Assembly: GCA_932294295.1 (NCBI GenBank)
Contig: OW028576.1
Span: 26,791,227-26,855,226, forward strand
Direction of reading: 5' to 3'
DNA from: Alitta virens
Taxonomy: Eukaryota > Annelida > Polychaeta > Phyllodocida > Nereididae
Length of the DNA: 64,000 nt
In this document: piece after piece, positions 23,087-35,930 of the stretch
Numbering within the stretch: position 1 is the first letter of the stretch
Layout: each line of letters begins with the position of its first letter
Made by a program: the position numbers and the translations under genes
The notes under the pieces: model-generated
What the model was told of the DNA's origin: nothing
Database searches by the model: none
The model's input: the letters and a program-made list of their open reading frames with translations, nothing else

Positions 23087-25780
23087 TTAGTTTTGCGTCA
23101 GTCTCTCACGTAGCTGATTCCAAAACAGTTCTTGTCCTTGAGCATCTTGGGTATGCTCAAGAAAATTAGAGTTTTCTTGTCTGCTGTAAATTATTTGACG
23201 AATCAATTTTGTTGATTCATCCCAAGGTATGTGATCTTTTAAAATGAATATCACTGTACTCTTGCCTCGGTCCAGAGCTAATTTCAGCTCAAAATCACAC
23301 CAGTTACTTTTTGCAAAGCCAAGTGTTAATAAGCAGATGACCAGTTTGCTTTGATCAATGGCATCCACTATAGTTTTGAAAACTGGTTCTCCAGGAAGAC
23401 AGTCTCGCTTTGCAATACAAAGTTTTCTCCCCCATATTTTCTCAACTTTTTCACAGAATTCTCTACTGACCCATTCATAATCATCATTATCATGTGCCAT
23501 AAATGCATCATACTCATAAGTGTTTTCTAATTCAGCCAACATGTTGTAACTTAATAAACCCAAATTTGATTTGATGCGTTTTGAATAGATCCTCCATCGT
23601 CTTTTAGCTACGTAATATTTCAGAAACAGTGTCCATTTGTTTTTGTATGCAATTGCCATTATTAGACCAATCACAAAGACTGTACCAAGAGCAATGCACA
23701 AGGGCATTAACCACTTGTAGCAAGATATTCGCAGATGATCTATGTTTATGTTAAGAATCCTTGTTGAATTGTCTCGGTATTCACACGTAAGTGAATCTTT
23801 GTCAACTATAGTAATGTTGGTTGCTTGAACCCATCTGATGAATGGTAGAGCATTACAATCACAGGTCATTTGGTCACTTTTTACATTCAAAACAAGTGAA
23901 GGATGCTTGTTTAATTCCTGGATGAATCTCTCACTCAAATAAGGAACCTTGTTCCAACTGATATCAACTTCTTGCAAGGAACTTGCATCTGCGACGTTCA
24001 GATATGTGGATGAAATGGAATTGTGAGCCAGTAATATCTTCCTAAGCTTTGTGAGGTTAGAAAAAGCTTCTTCACCCATAGTAGAAATCCTGTTGCCTTG
24101 CAATGATATTCTTTCCACTCCGGGTATATTCTGGAAAGGGTTTACCAAACTGGCGACCGAGTTGTTATCAAGATTAATGGCAACAAGATTGGGCAACAGT
24201 GGAAAAATTGTTTCTATGGAAGAAATCTGGCACAAATTTGCTTCAAAGAGAGCCAAGTTTTGAAACTTCTTCAAATTTTCAAACAAGTCCATTTCAGGTG
24301 CAGAAGACATCGTTGATAGATTGAGATACTGAACATTATTCAATTGATTTATTTCGAGGTTGAACAAACTTTGTATTACAGTTGGTTGGCAGTTATCCAA
24401 GTATAGAGACTTAACAGATGGTGGCAAATATTTGAACAGCAACTTATCAAATGTGTCCCTTCGATATGAAGGAGGTATTTTCAATAATGTCTTTTCTCTT
24501 TGCTTCAAATTGTATGGAGTCAGCAAATTGTGAGAGGTGCCATTGCCATTTGAAGGAGATTTATTATCTTCACTCTTTTTCATATTGTCCAAGCCTGCTC
24601 CTACAGGAAATTTAGGAGTGTATTGATCATTCATTGGGAAGTAAAGATGATCTTCTAAGTGTATTTCATCTGGTTCACACATTTCCTTCTCAAATGTTTG
24701 TAATGGGTATTTTTGATCCTTGAAATATGGCAGAGCAACGGTGACTAATTTGCTGTTATTAAATATTGCTTCAACTCTTTCAGGCACATGTGGCTCGCTG
24801 TCATCAAACTGAATAAATGAGTGGCCAAGAACAATTACCTCTGCATTTGCCAGGGTTTTTATGGTGTCTGTGTTGAAGAATACATTACCAATTTGTCTCA
24901 TTGAAATTCTTTTCAGATTATTCAAATTAGAGTGGGCCAAACCATAGTAATAATAATCCCCTACTTCTGCACCACGATACCCAATCATATCCATTGACAG
25001 AGTCTTCAGTGACGGCTTTACCATGTTAAAAAGAACAGGTAAGAGAGACACATATTCGAAATATGCATTGCAGGCTATATTCAAGTATGATAGCGATTGT
25101 AGTTGCCTTAAAACAGTTTGGCACATTCCTGTTAGTCCTGCATTTCTAAGTGAAAGCCTTTTTAAGGTAATGTTTAGAAGTGGTGAGAAATAATTACATG
25201 GCAGGGAACCCATTGAACTACCAGTTCCCACAAACATAAGTGTTTTCAATTTGCTCATGTACTCAAAACCATCAAGTGAGTTTTGATTTGCAGGCAAACC
25301 AGTTATTGCAATTGCTTGTAAATTTTTCAAATCCTTACAAGCACCACTAGGATACTTCTGTATGATGCGATTTTCACAATCATTGCTAGCCATGTTCAAT
25401 GTTTCCAATGACTTCAAATGATGAAAAACACCAGGTGGATATGCATCATCACCTAGACACATATTATTGTGACCAAGATGCAGGAATCTCAAATTGGTCA
25501 ATCCTTGGAAAACATTGACAGGTAATGATGATATTCTGTTGTATGAGAGACTAATAACTTTGAGTTGTGTAGCTCCAGCAAATTCGTAATTCTGTATCCC
25601 ATCAATGTTGTTATTATCTAACAAGACTTTGGTGACCTCTGGAGGTATTTTTGGAACTGAAGATAGCTGGCGGTGGCGACAGTCAAGAGTGGCACCATCT
25701 TGAAGACAATTGGTTGCAAAAACTGGAACTGGTGTCATTGTCACATCAGGCAGGAAAGCAAGGAGACATACAAGAGCCAT
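23087..25780 (-). CDS. Toll-like receptor with canonical TIR domain (TLR-A)
   Basis: An 897-residue single-pass innate immune receptor encoded in one exon. Residues 1-22 form a signal peptide. A cysteine-bearing N-terminal cap (CLQDGATLDC) is followed by leucine-rich repeats (LKVISLSYNRISSLP, LRFLHLGHN). A C-terminal cap with CDC...C...C lies at about 637-690, a membrane helix at about 692-712 and a cytoplasmic TIR domain at 755-897. Box 1 is YDAFMAHD, box 2 is RDCLPGEP at 792-799 with the BB-loop proline kept, and box 3 is FW at 886-887, so adaptor-dependent signalling should be possible. The ATG lies seven bases after a TTTTCAG acceptor, so at least one 5' UTR exon exists upstream. It is the most distant of three tandem paralogues. 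The ligand cannot be inferred. Repeats in the central ectodomain (about 370-430) are interrupted by a low-leucine insert. Confidence 0.95.
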   Translation of the reverse strand: MALVCLLAFLPDVTMTPVPVFATNCLQDGATLDCRHRQLSSVPKIPPEVTKVLLDNNNIDGIQNYEFAGATQLKVISLSYNRISSLPVNVFQGLTNLRFLHLGHNNMCLGDDAYPPGVFHHLKSLETLNMASNDCENRIIQKYPSGACKDLKNLQAIAITGLPANQNSLDGFEYMSKLKTLMFVGTGSSMGSLPCNYFSPLLNITLKRLSLRNAGLTGMCQTVLRQLQSLSYLNIACNAYFEYVSLLPVLFNMVKPSLKTLSMDMIGYRGAEVGDYYYYGLAHSNLNNLKRISMRQIGNVFFNTDTIKTLANAEVIVLGHSFIQFDDSEPHVPERVEAIFNNSKLVTVALPYFKDQKYPLQTFEKEMCEPDEIHLEDHLYFPMNDQYTPKFPVGAGLDNMKKSEDNKSPSNGNGTSHNLLTPYNLKQREKTLLKIPPSYRRDTFDKLLFKYLPPSVKSLYLDNCQPTVIQSLFNLEINQLNNVQYLNLSTMSSAPEMDLFENLKKFQNLALFEANLCQISSIETIFPLLPNLVAINLDNNSVASLVNPFQNIPGVERISLQGNRISTMGEEAFSNLTKLRKILLAHNSISSTYLNVADASSLQEVDISWNKVPYLSERFIQELNKHPSLVLNVKSDQMTCDCNALPFIRWVQATNITIVDKDSLTCEYRDNSTRILNINIDHLRISCYKWLMPLCIALGTVFVIGLIMAIAYKNKWTLFLKYYVAKRRWRIYSKRIKSNLGLLSYNMLAELENTYEYDAFMAHDNDDYEWVSREFCEKVEKIWGRKLCIAKRDCLPGEPVFKTIVDAIDQSKLVICLLTLGFAKSNWCDFELKLALDRGKSTVIFILKDHIPWDESTKLIRQIIYSRQENSNFLEHTQDAQGQELFWNQLRERLTQN

Positions 25781-26119
25781 AATGAATCTGAAAACTGAAA
25801 CAAGACAATAAAATCCTATAAATGTATTACCACTGTGTTACTTGATCTAACCAAAACATTGGATGGTCACATTCTGATCTAAAATTAGTTAATATACTAA
25901 TAATAACATAAAATGCAAACTAAATTCATTTTCTGCAATATTTTATAGAAAAGATGAAAAAAAAGTAGACATATGTTTTTTAGACAAACATTCATGTATA
26001 AATGTGTAAATTACTTGCACAAATTCTGTAATGGATATGATTACAGAAATACAACTACTGATTATACAGTAATTGAGACAAAAACAATGATATCACAGAA
26101 CTAGAGAAATGCCAACAAA

Positions 26120-26240
26120 GTTAAAATAATAATGACTAGAATTTGTAATTATAATAACTAGAATTTGTAATTATAATGACAACAATTTGTAATTATAATG
26201 ACAGTAATTTGTAATTATTAAGACAATAATTTGTAATTGC
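26120..26240. repeat. 26-bp minisatellite upstream of TLR-A
   Basis: Four to five units of ATAATGACnAnAATTTGTAATT. The remainder of 25800-27650 shows no convincing gene. Weak open frames at 26375-26693 have no recognisable motif. Confidence 0.85.
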
Positions 26241-27540
26241 ATTTGAACAGAGAACTCAGTTATAGTTCTGTATTACTTTTCACAACTCACTTTGTACAAT
26301 GCCTGTTAATGTAATTGTCAATGATAAGTGTTTGGCATTAGTACTGTCAACCTCACAAATTAATTGATCTGATTTTGTGCATTTACAGTTTTGGCAAGCC
26401 TTTTCAAATTCAGGTTGAACCTTTTACAACTCTTATCACTACCTCAAGCCACATGTCATTTTATGTCTGGGAGGATTGGAGCACGAAAAATTACAGATTT
26501 TCTCAGTTCCTCTACGCCTGGTACATTTTCATCCAAAGGCGAAGACCTAATTCTCTTAACCATGGCCTGTTGTAGAGAATGTGGCATCGGTTTAATATTA
26601 CTTGCTGGGCAATCAGAGTGTGAACAAGTGAGTGTCAGTAATGGTAAGATGCCTGCATCAATAAAGTGGTCACCTGTAAATGTTCAAACCTAAAATGGTA
26701 AGTATAATAAAAACTAAACAATAACAAAGTGTTTTATCTCAGTGTATTATATTTATTACAAACTGTAGCTAAAATAACATGGGATAATACATGTCCATGA
26801 TATATACAAATACAAATTTCTGTCTGTCTTTGAAAATTGTCAACCATATTAGCAATGATTATGGTTAGATTTAAAGATATTTGCAAACCAAATTCTTGAG
26901 TTCTGGCAATATACGAGGCCTATATACATTACTTCTAAACTTAGAGTCATAAAATTAATTCTTACATTTTCATGGTTCAAATATTTACATATCAATGATA
27001 ATACTAATACCAAAATGATTATCATGCGTGATAATTTTCATTGTACATTCCACACAATGAGGCACATCAAAGTTAAATGTATACATAGTGTTATTGGTTT
27101 TACTATCTTTTCATATGGATTTATATTATATGATATCGGTATAACTATTTGCATATAATTTATGTATATTTACAATTATTTTGCACATACTGCCGCAACA
27201 AATTAAATGATTTTACAGAAATTGAGAGCATTGTCATCTTTATATTATTGTTTATAGAGTTGTTTTTTTATTATTGTCAATCAGGGTCCTCTTAAAAGGA
27301 TAGGATAAACACATTTAAAATTATGTGAGTCAATGTGATACTTTAGAAACAAAAAGTGGAGCAAAGTACCTGTCCTTAAAACATTTGTGACCTTATCAAT
27401 ACACTCATTGACATTATGGTATAAATGCGTCATCAAACAAAGGTTGTATAGACCGTAATGGAGCTCCTCTTCTTGCTTTTAAAGTCCCTAGTTACATGTC
27501 CATGTTTAGTATCTTATGTACAGTATATATACTACATTTT

Positions 27541-27546
27541 TTTATT
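27541..27546 (-). terminator. Possible polyadenylation signal for TLR-B
   Basis: AATAAA on the minus strand, about 115 bases past the stop codon at 27662. Confidence 0.45.
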
Positions 27547-27661
27547 CATTTGCCCTGCATTTTTGACCAAAATTATCGAGTCATGAGTGAAATGTTTAAA
27601 TTAGATTGCTTAATCATGTGCTTTACCCCATCTCAACAAGAGAAACCTAATCAATGTGACT

Positions 27662-30285
27662 CTATAGCCTTACAGGATCAGATTCAGGTATTCCAGTATT
27701 CACATTAACTTCAATAAAGCTTTTCAGTTTGTCCCAGCAAACTTGTCTTTCTGAATCAGATTCTCCATACTCAATATGATTATAGAAATGAGTGATTCTA
27801 CTGATGTATTTATGCTCATTCGGATCAACTTGCTCTTTGCATAAGAAAAGAACTGATTCCTCTCCTTTAGCCAAGATCATTTCAAGCTCCCAAAGACAAA
27901 CACCATCTTCACAGAAGTTAGGTGTAATCACACACATACAGACAGCAGCTGCATGTAAGGAAGCAACTGATGATATCTTAGGGTTTCCCATGTCAATGTC
28001 ACGTCTGCGTGAAAAAGTAGAGTAACCCCATAAATCTTCGAGTCTTGGTACAACTTCTTCATAAAGCCAGTCTGTATCTTCAGCAGCACAAGATATGTAC
28101 ACATTTGGTGTATCATCTCTACACAGTTCTTCTAAACTTCCATGTCCACTGGTTCTTAGCACTTCACTCCTGTTTTGCCGTAAATGATCTATCATGATAT
28201 AATATCGGAATTGAATTCTGTAACGATTCTTGTACATGAGTCCCAAAACAATGACAACAAAAGCAGTAGGAGCCAGTGTAGCCAGCACAACTGAAAGATG
28301 TGTTCTTGTCATGAAACATGTGAAGGTCATCCAAGTCATGTCTATGTCAGCGATCATGTTACCTTCTGCACATGTCATAGTATCACGGCTTTGAATTTGT
28401 ACTTCAGTGGTCTGGAACCACCTGATAAATGATAGAGACTGGCAACTGCAATCAAATTTGTTTCTGGACATATCCATCCATACTTCATGTTTATTAACAA
28501 GTTCATCAACTGATTGCATGAAAGCCTCACTTACTGAAGTAATAAAATTTCGAGAAATGTCAATGCTTTTGATGGCAGGTGATCCACTTAAGTCTAGATT
28601 TAGAGTAGTGAGATAATTTTGATTTAATTTTATCACTTCTAACAAAGGTAGATCTCTGAATGAACTTTGCTGAATATAATTAATGTTGTTATTGCCAAGG
28701 TCAATATGCTTAAGCATTCTCATTAAATCAAATGGGGACACTTTTGCTTCTTTTGTGCCAATATTCCTCAAGTTATTTCCATTCAGTAAGAGTTTCTGTA
28801 AATTTGGATAGTTCAATGGCTTCCTTGCAAAGTTGTTAAAACCACATTTGCGTGCATCCAATATTTGCAAATTGGTCATATTTCTCAGCGTTTCAATTCG
28901 TCCAAAAAAATTTGAATTTGCAACGCTAACATATGATAGTTGATTTAAGGGATTGAACTGGAACTGGAACACATCCATCATGCCAAATGTGAAGTGTTCA
29001 AAGTAGATATAATGAAGGGATAATGGTAAGTTTCTCAATAGTAATTGACCTTCTTCATAAGGCGCATCTGGATCGAAATCATTGTGTTCTGGAGCAATAG
29101 ATGGGAAGACATCTTCTGGTCGTTTGCGGAAGAATATATTAGGTTCATCATGAATATTATCTGAATCACAAAACTTGCCGTAAAATTCCTTTTCACTGAA
29201 TCCTACACCTCCAAAATAACTTAAGTCAGCTGTCTCCATCTTAGTCTTGTTGAAAAATTCAATCAGTTTCTCCACATTCTGAGGACTATAGTTCACGTAT
29301 ATCATATTTGCTGGGAATCCAAGATACTGCAATTTTGGCAAACTTAGAAAGAACTCAAAATTTCTAAAATATAGATGTCCTGTGTTCATGAACCGTGCTG
29401 ACAAGTTTTGCAGGCCATGCCAAGAACTAGAATATTTGTACTCTGATAGGTCAATTTCTCCTTCTCCTGCTCCTGTCCTGTCTATGATTAAAGTTTGCAG
29501 TGTACACTCTGGTAATTTGTTAACAGCGTCAGTGATATTGCTGTAATACAAATTCTTATTACAAGCGAAATTAAGGTACTTCAATTCCTTCAGTGGCTGG
29601 AGAGCTTGTGGACAAATCTTTGTAATGCCAGAATTTCTGAGGGATAACATTTCCAGAGACACATTTGACAATGTCTTAAAAGTGTTACAGCCCAAAGTTC
29701 CTCCATTATTGTTAAGACCATCAGAGCCAAGAATCATCAAATAGTTCAGATTGGTCAGGTCCTCAAAAACTGGGCCAAGATCGGCATCTTTGACGAAATG
29801 CATGGAAAGCTGCTGTAAACTTTTTAACGGCTGAAATGCTTCATCTGGATAACTTTGAATAAAATCCTTGCATTGATTATTCACCAACTGTAGAGTTTTA
29901 AGATGTGGTGTGGCGTTAAATATCCCATTGAAATTGGAGTCACTGATACATAATTTGTTTCTTCTAAAATCCAACTCGTTAAGATTTTTCAGTCCCCTGA
30001 GTGCATTTCGACTTATGTGGCTGATTTGATTGTTGTTCAAGTACAGGTTTATCAATTTTGTTAAGTTTAAAAACACATCGTCTTTGAGTGATGTTAAGTT
30101 GTTCTGAGCTAAATCAAGGGTAGTCACTTTGCCATCTATTTGCTTTGGAACATCTTTCATTCCACACCCTCGGCAAGTATATGTTGTGTGATTCGTGTTG
30201 TATTTACAGCAGGTGTCAGCACTTGTGTCTCCCTGGTGGATTCCTTCCAAAATGTAAACCAGCAATAGCCAAACGGACAGGTTTC
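27662..30285 (-). CDS. Toll-like receptor with divergent TIR (TLR-B), main exon
   Basis: Main exon of an 876-residue receptor; the first seven coding bases are at 32535-32529. A CTCCTTCAG acceptor opens at 30285. The open frame runs 226 bases further upstream, but that part is intron, because the paralogue TLR-C has its acceptor at the same place and the spliced start gives a proper signal peptide (MIGNLSVWLLLVYILEG). A Cys-rich N-terminal cap begins at CC 28-29. Leucine-rich repeats follow (TLDLAQNNLTSLKDD, LINLYLNNNQISHIS), then a C-terminal cap at about 611-663, a membrane helix at about 664-686 and a TIR domain at about 729-876. The TIR is unusual: box 1 is NVYISCAAED, the BB loop reads RDIDMGNP instead of RDxxPG, and box 3 is CW instead of FW. 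Signalling may be altered, inhibitory or adaptor-specific. It is one of a close pair with TLR-C. Confidence 0.93.
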
Positions 30286-32207
30286 CTGAAGGAGCAGAAA
30301 TATATTTTACTGATTTTTCATGGAGAATTTGAATATTGTTTATTATTGTCCATTGTATTATCAATGACATTAGGTAAGTATTTAAATCACTGCAAAATAC
30401 ATTGTATAAACAATAAAAAATAAATGGAGGAACTTTTTCAATTAAAAAGATATAAAATAAAAAAACATTTAGCATTTTTAAACAGCCTAGCATGTGTGAT
30501 GCATGGATCATTAAGGTCTTCTATTGTTTTTGTGTTTTTTATTTCAATTCCTGTAAACTGCTGTTTGAGAATGATTTTTGCATCACACTTTAAGATATTG
30601 ATGCAGAATCAGTTATTGTAGTTGTTTTGTGTTCAACTGCCGATGCAGCAAACAGTCGTTATGATTTGAGATGCCACTTATCATGTAATGGAATCAGTAA
30701 TCCTGGCTACAGTCATACATTTGTTTAACAAATTGATAACTTTCAGTCAGAACATCAATATTCCCATTTTATTACTTAAATCAATTAAATATATGGTTTC
30801 CTGTAATATTATATGGTAATTTCAGGATTGTAATAATTAGCATTCTTCATGAAAGTGTTTGATTTCTTCTGAGAATGTCAGAAGTGCAATGTTACTAAAC
30901 AATATTCATATGACAAAACCTGCCTGGTGGAATTTCAGCTCTTAAGATTCTTTCAAAAGTTTTCTGTTACCTTACACAAACAGTTTTTCTTCAATTTCCA
31001 CTTCATTCTAAAAGCTTGACATTGTGGATACAATAACATAGCATTAAAAACATCAATGAATATGGTGAACCTCCAAGTTGTATTACCCATTTGGCATCCG
31101 GGTCCTTTTTATTGGAAAATAAGTATGATAAGGGGAAAAAAATGATGGTTCTCTAAAATAGGCTACACTTGTTCCATATCATTTTTCTTTTGTGCATCAA
31201 TTGTTTATCAAAGGCTGAGTTAACTGCTGTAGTAAACATTTTGCAGTTGCTATATTTGGATTTTAAACATGTATGAAAGTTTGCGCTGGGGTGTATTTTT
31301 TACAAAGTGTGAAACTTAACAAAACTAAAAAGTTAACTATATTTACATTATTTGGTTTATAAACTTGCTAAATGGTTCAATGATAAAATCCACTTCACAT
31401 TTTTTGGTCAAAATATTGCTATGCATTCTTTCAGTAATTATGCATTTTCCATCATTACTATGTTTTGACAATTTCCCTGTGTCGAACTGAAGTTTGACAA
31501 CAAAGGTTTGTACCCTGCTAATGGATGTTGAATACATGAACATCAATCTCTGTATGTTACGCTATTCAGGTGTGTACAGGGGTGAGCTCATTTCTGTTGT
31601 ACTTTATTTTTTCAATCAGTGATTTTCATTCAGTGATCCTACATAGTAAGATTATTCCTATCATGAACATATTACGTGGCTTGTTGAACATTATAATTCA
31701 CTATAAGCATAAACTCACTCCTATATCAAAATAATATATATACATTTTGTATCATGGACTAAGAATATTTTTTTTTTCTGCGACCTGTGGTTATTCACAG
31801 AAAAGAAAGTTTATGAACTTAATCAGCTGTTAATGAAGAAACTAAAATGGTTTCCGGTTTGAGAAAGGGCAGAAATCATGATGAGAAAAGTAACATACAG
31901 TGAGGGTTAATGCCATTTAGTTTAAAAAACTAACAGTAAATTGAAGTAGTTTATTCTTGACATTGGTCCAATTTTAACCATCCCATGCTTTGCACGATGA
32001 TACTGATAAAAAAATTGAGCATATGCTAATACAGTACAACTCATTGAATCTGGCGCAGTTTTGCCGTCTCTAGCTATAGCATATATATATATACATTTGT
32101 AGTTATTACCCCCATATTCTGGAGTTAACTCACATTTTTCTTGCTTCTATCTCTCCACTGAGCTAACTTATATTCCACTAATTTGTTTGATTGTTTATTT
32201 TTATTAA
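30286..32207 (-). other. Intron 1 of TLR-B, 3' part
   Basis: AT-rich intron sequence alignable with the TLR-C intron (44552-46284), for example at 31170-31310 versus 45460-45600. No nested gene is seen. Confidence 0.7.
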
Positions 32208-32482
32208 CTGAGCTGCTGGGTGGCCTAACGGTTAAGACATTTGCCAATTCTACTTTGGCCAGCTCTGTTTAAGGTCCCGAGTTTAATACCCAGTCCCGGC
32301 ACTCTTCATGAGCTACATATCAGCTGGATGTCGATCGCATGAGACATTAAACTGGAGGTGTCTTGTACTCAGTGTCTATGCTGAGGCAAATGTAACGCCC
32401 GCCCTCCTGCCTATCGGACGAGCACTTAACAATTTTAATGATGCCTGTGTGCTATGTGGGATTTGCTGAGGGTTTAGCTGCA
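32208..32482 (+). repeat. tRNA-derived SINE, family 1, in the TLR-B intron
   Basis: The head has a box A-like GGCCTAACGGTT and a box B-like GGTCCCGAGTTTAATACC. The body includes AGCTGGATGTCGATCGCATG and GTGTCTATGCTGAGGCAAAT. It is absent at the same position of TLR-C, so it inserted after the duplication. Confidence 0.8.
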
Positions 32483-32528
32483 GTGCAGCCTATGTTTTTT
32501 CAGGTAAATATTTGAGAGTAGTACTTAC

Positions 32529-32583
32529 CAATCATAATTGGCGATGCTTTGAAATCTGAATGATCTTTTTTGTAGCCTTTTTT
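32529..32583 (-). CDS. Start exon of TLR-B (7 coding bases)
   Basis: On the minus strand a TTAATTGCAG acceptor opens at 32583, the exon carries 48 bases of 5' UTR, then ATG ATT G, and a GTAAGT donor follows at 32528. Joined to the main exon it codes M-I-G-N-L-S, giving a signal peptide in frame. The same exon, with both splice sites and the same seven coding bases, is present for TLR-C at 46285-46339, which supports the call strongly. Confidence 0.85.
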
Positions 32584-33976
32584 CTGCAATTAAGAAATGT
32601 TATGATCATTATGAATATGCCTTTGATAATATACAGTAATAATGCAATTACATAAATGCAACTAGCATGGATATAATTTCTTCATCTAATAACTATATCT
32701 CCAATTAAACAATTTGTCAGATACACTGCATGCATACTTATTATGCAAGTATGTTATTGTTCAATAATTCTAAAAGTTAACAAGCAATGATGTATGCAGT
32801 GAATAAAAAGCTCTACCCCAGCCAAGCACTTTAGACGATAGCAAAAGAATCCTCATCATTTATGCTTAATGTGAAATAAAGCAAAATTGATGAAATTTCA
32901 GTGTTCACAATTATTATGCAAATCACAACCGCATCACTTTTGCCACTTTACTTTTGGAAAAATTGTGGAATGATAACTTGTTGAATAGCAAGACAGGGAT
33001 GGAATAACATCTAGGACAGCACCTAAAACAGTTTTAATTGCATCTTTTTTATTAACTTTTTCAAAATAAGCAGTAATACCATGTCACTATTTCAGTATTG
33101 TTGGTATCTTTTTCAATTCAAAAGTGGGATTAAGTCGATGTAAATTTTTTCCAGTCCCAGTTTTGGGCTAAGAAGGTAAAGTGACCCCCTGCAGCCTCGT
33201 CATGAACATCCTTTTCTTACCCTTATTGGACGGTTTGTGGGTTTGTCTCTTGTCATTTTGGTGTAATCCCTTAGAAATGAGCCTACCCATTGAATAACAG
33301 TAATGCACTCTGTATAGGTCATATCAACACATGTTATTTCAGATCAATTACTTCATATTTTTGTTTCTGGGATAGAGGGATTGACCTTTTAAAGTATCAG
33401 GTGAACTCTGCTATCACAATCCACAAATGGCTGTGCAACTATATGGATGGAATATATGTATTTCCCAACCGTACTGAACTTCATAGGCAAAAGCAATGTT
33501 TTCTATTTTATACTGATGGACACTTCAAATACAGATCCATTAATATACTTGACTGTCCTTGATTTACCTTTCATTTGTGCATAGTATCATTAAATGGTCA
33601 AATCTTATCGATTTGATGCTTGGAATTATGTTGGGTACCTAATAGCCAAATCTGGAGGTCAGACTTGGTTTATCGATTCCGCAGTGAATATGAACTCATT
33701 AAAATGTAGAACAAGCTTGTCCATCCTTCTAAAATGCTAAAAATAATTGCAACAAGAGCTAAAAAGGATGTTGGAATATTATTGTTGAATGTTTTGTGCA
33801 GTTTGGATAAATATATACAAATAATACAAATGTATTTGTTTGTTACACCATATGAGAATATTGTGCGACTTAAACTAGAGGTACATACATTAGAGTTTCA
33901 AATTTGTGTTTGCTCTGCTCTTCTGATATGCTTTTTACAATATTCAATGATATATTCCAAATTTCATCAAACTTTC

Positions 33977-34198
33977 TGGTTATGTCTGTCTGACTAATAT
34001 ACTTGCATAATAAGTATGCACACCTAAATTTGACCAAATATAAATTTTATAGAGAATCCCTGCTCATATATCCAAATATATTTGCACAAGATGTCTGTAC
34101 AAAATGTCTGGTTATTTCTGACTGACATACTTGCACACCTAAATTTGACGAAATATTAATTTTATAGTACAAAATATATTGGCACAAGATGTCTGTAC
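33977..34198. repeat. About 110-130-bp tandem duplication
   Basis: TCTGGTTATGTCTGTCTGAC...CACAAGATGTCTGTACA (33977-34108) is repeated with deletions at 34109-34198. It is noncoding and specific to the TLR-B copy. Confidence 0.75.
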
Positions 34199-34416
34199 AC
34201 CTTCAACAAGGAAATAAATATGATTTTAAATCACACTGGCTAAAATATATAATAATTATGCACCCAGTGTATATTGAACTGAAGACAATGTCAGACCAAT
34301 TACTTCATTTATTTTTAGTTTCATTGGTCATAGTGTCACAATTTGATGTAATACTTATTTTACATAGTTCTCAGTACATTATCATGCTGTTATACTGAAT
34401 TATACGTAAATATTAC

Positions 34417-34520
34417 CTTTCATGCAGTGAAGTGTGAAACTTGTGTAGTGGTGCTTTTCTGACTCCCAAATACACAAGTGAATTGTTCGGTATTTATCTG
34501 GGTGTTGTATATGCTAATGC
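34417..34520 (-). promoter_or_regulatory. Putative 5' UTR exon/promoter block of TLR-B
   Basis: The minus strand reads ...CAAGTTTCACACTTCACTGCATGAAAG followed by a GTAATA donor at 34416. It matches the block at 46667 upstream of TLR-C, and more weakly blocks at 40114 and 37419. Its place upstream of a start exon that itself has an acceptor suggests a noncoding first exon. The 3' edge is precise; the 5' edge is arbitrary. Confidence 0.5.
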
Positions 34521-35745
34521 AGTATTAAAAAATCACATGTTGACTGCAGCCACAATTTGAGGAAAACCGTTTTTTGGTATCATTTTACCATGTTTTAAAC
34601 TTCCTAGTGCAGTTTTATCTGCACACACTGTTTACCAATGATTTAGTATATTTTGTACTCAACTCTATTTTACCTTTAACTATATTTTACCTATTTGTAA
34701 AAGACTACCTTTATAATGTTGACGCTGTTGTAACAGTAGCACAAGGTAAAATGAAACAATCAGATTGCATTAGAATTGAAGATTGTTCTAAGTTAGCCCA
34801 CATGACATTGTGATACTTTCGATTCAATGGACTGGAATCAAAGTGCTAGCACAAAGTATGTCAATTTATATCTTGCATAGCATTATTTTATACCAGGATA
34901 TACACTGTGCTATAAGTTTCATCAGATCTTATTCTTAATACTACTTACTTTTGCGACATATAATCTAGTATGATCAAACATGAAACAGGAAAATATATAT
35001 GAAGATTAGATGAAAAAAATTATTAATTTTAGATATGTCAAAACATAGAAATTAAATCAAGCATCAGACATATACTGACTGTTACACAGTTAACTATATC
35101 AATATTATTTCACGTTATGTTATATTGTTATTTATTTTGTGTCACATGAAATATTGGTATTTCTTTGGAAAGCAACTTCATGCTTTATATATAATGAATG
35201 AGTCTCTATTTAAAGCTATTAGTTTTACTCCTTTTTTCAAACATTATGCTAATCTTTCATTTTAATTTGTCAGAAAACTGTTCTTAATATTTGACAATGA
35301 CTAATCATATTCAAATTAATTAATTGACGTGTATTTAAATAAACAAAAAAGGCTTTCAAATTGTTTTATAAAATGTAAAACTGGGGTCATTGCTATACAT
35401 TGGTCATCGCCAGTAGGTGTCCCAATGAAACTATAAGTCATAGAACTCTGGGGTTCAGCATTTAAAAAAATTATTTCCATATAGTTTTTCTTTGGTGGTT
35501 GTTCCTGTTAGGAATAAAAGCCTTATCAGTAAAATTCCCACATTAGGTTAATGGTTTATTCATGCCAAAAAGTCCCAAAAATAGTTTTGGCATATCGACA
35601 TCTGATGTCATTAATTTCTCATGTCACGAATCAGTAAGTTCAAAAAAAGAATTTCAAAGAAAATAATTCTGTTTTGTTTCATAAAACAGCTAAGTTGATA
35701 ATGAGTGTATTAAGTTAAACACTGCAAAGATTGCACTGTTACATA

Positions 35746-35930
35746 ATTGATAGATAAATAGATAGTGGAAAGTGCAGACCTCTAATGCAAGTTCTTGCAG
35801 CTCCCAAGGGTGGACTAGAGCAGTCCACCCATATGACACATTTACCCCATGGGTGGCATATTATATTCGCCTTTGCATATACACCAGGTACATGGAACAA
35901 CCATTTAAACATCTCATCCAAACATTAAAA
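35746..35930 (-). repeat. tRNA-derived SINE, family 1, shared by both duplicates
   Basis: In minus orientation its 3' end is at GATAGATAAATAGATAG. The body reads TGGAAAGTGCAG, GCAAGTTCTTGCAGCTCCCA and CAGTCCACCCATATGACACA. The same insertion is at 48001-48190, so it predates the duplication. Confidence 0.75.

Noticed and set aside
26375..26693. Plus-strand ORFs, and a minus-strand open stretch, upstream of TLR-A
   Set aside because: No recognisable domain, splice context or codon signal on either strand.
30286..30511. N-terminal extension of TLR-B in the same open frame
   Set aside because: The TLR-C counterpart has an acceptor at this point and no homologous coding extension; the extension lacks a usable signal peptide, whereas the spliced start has one.
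33290..34813. Several 69-90 codon plus-strand ORFs
   Set aside because: AT-rich frames without motifs in the TLR-B upstream region; they are not conserved in the duplicate block.
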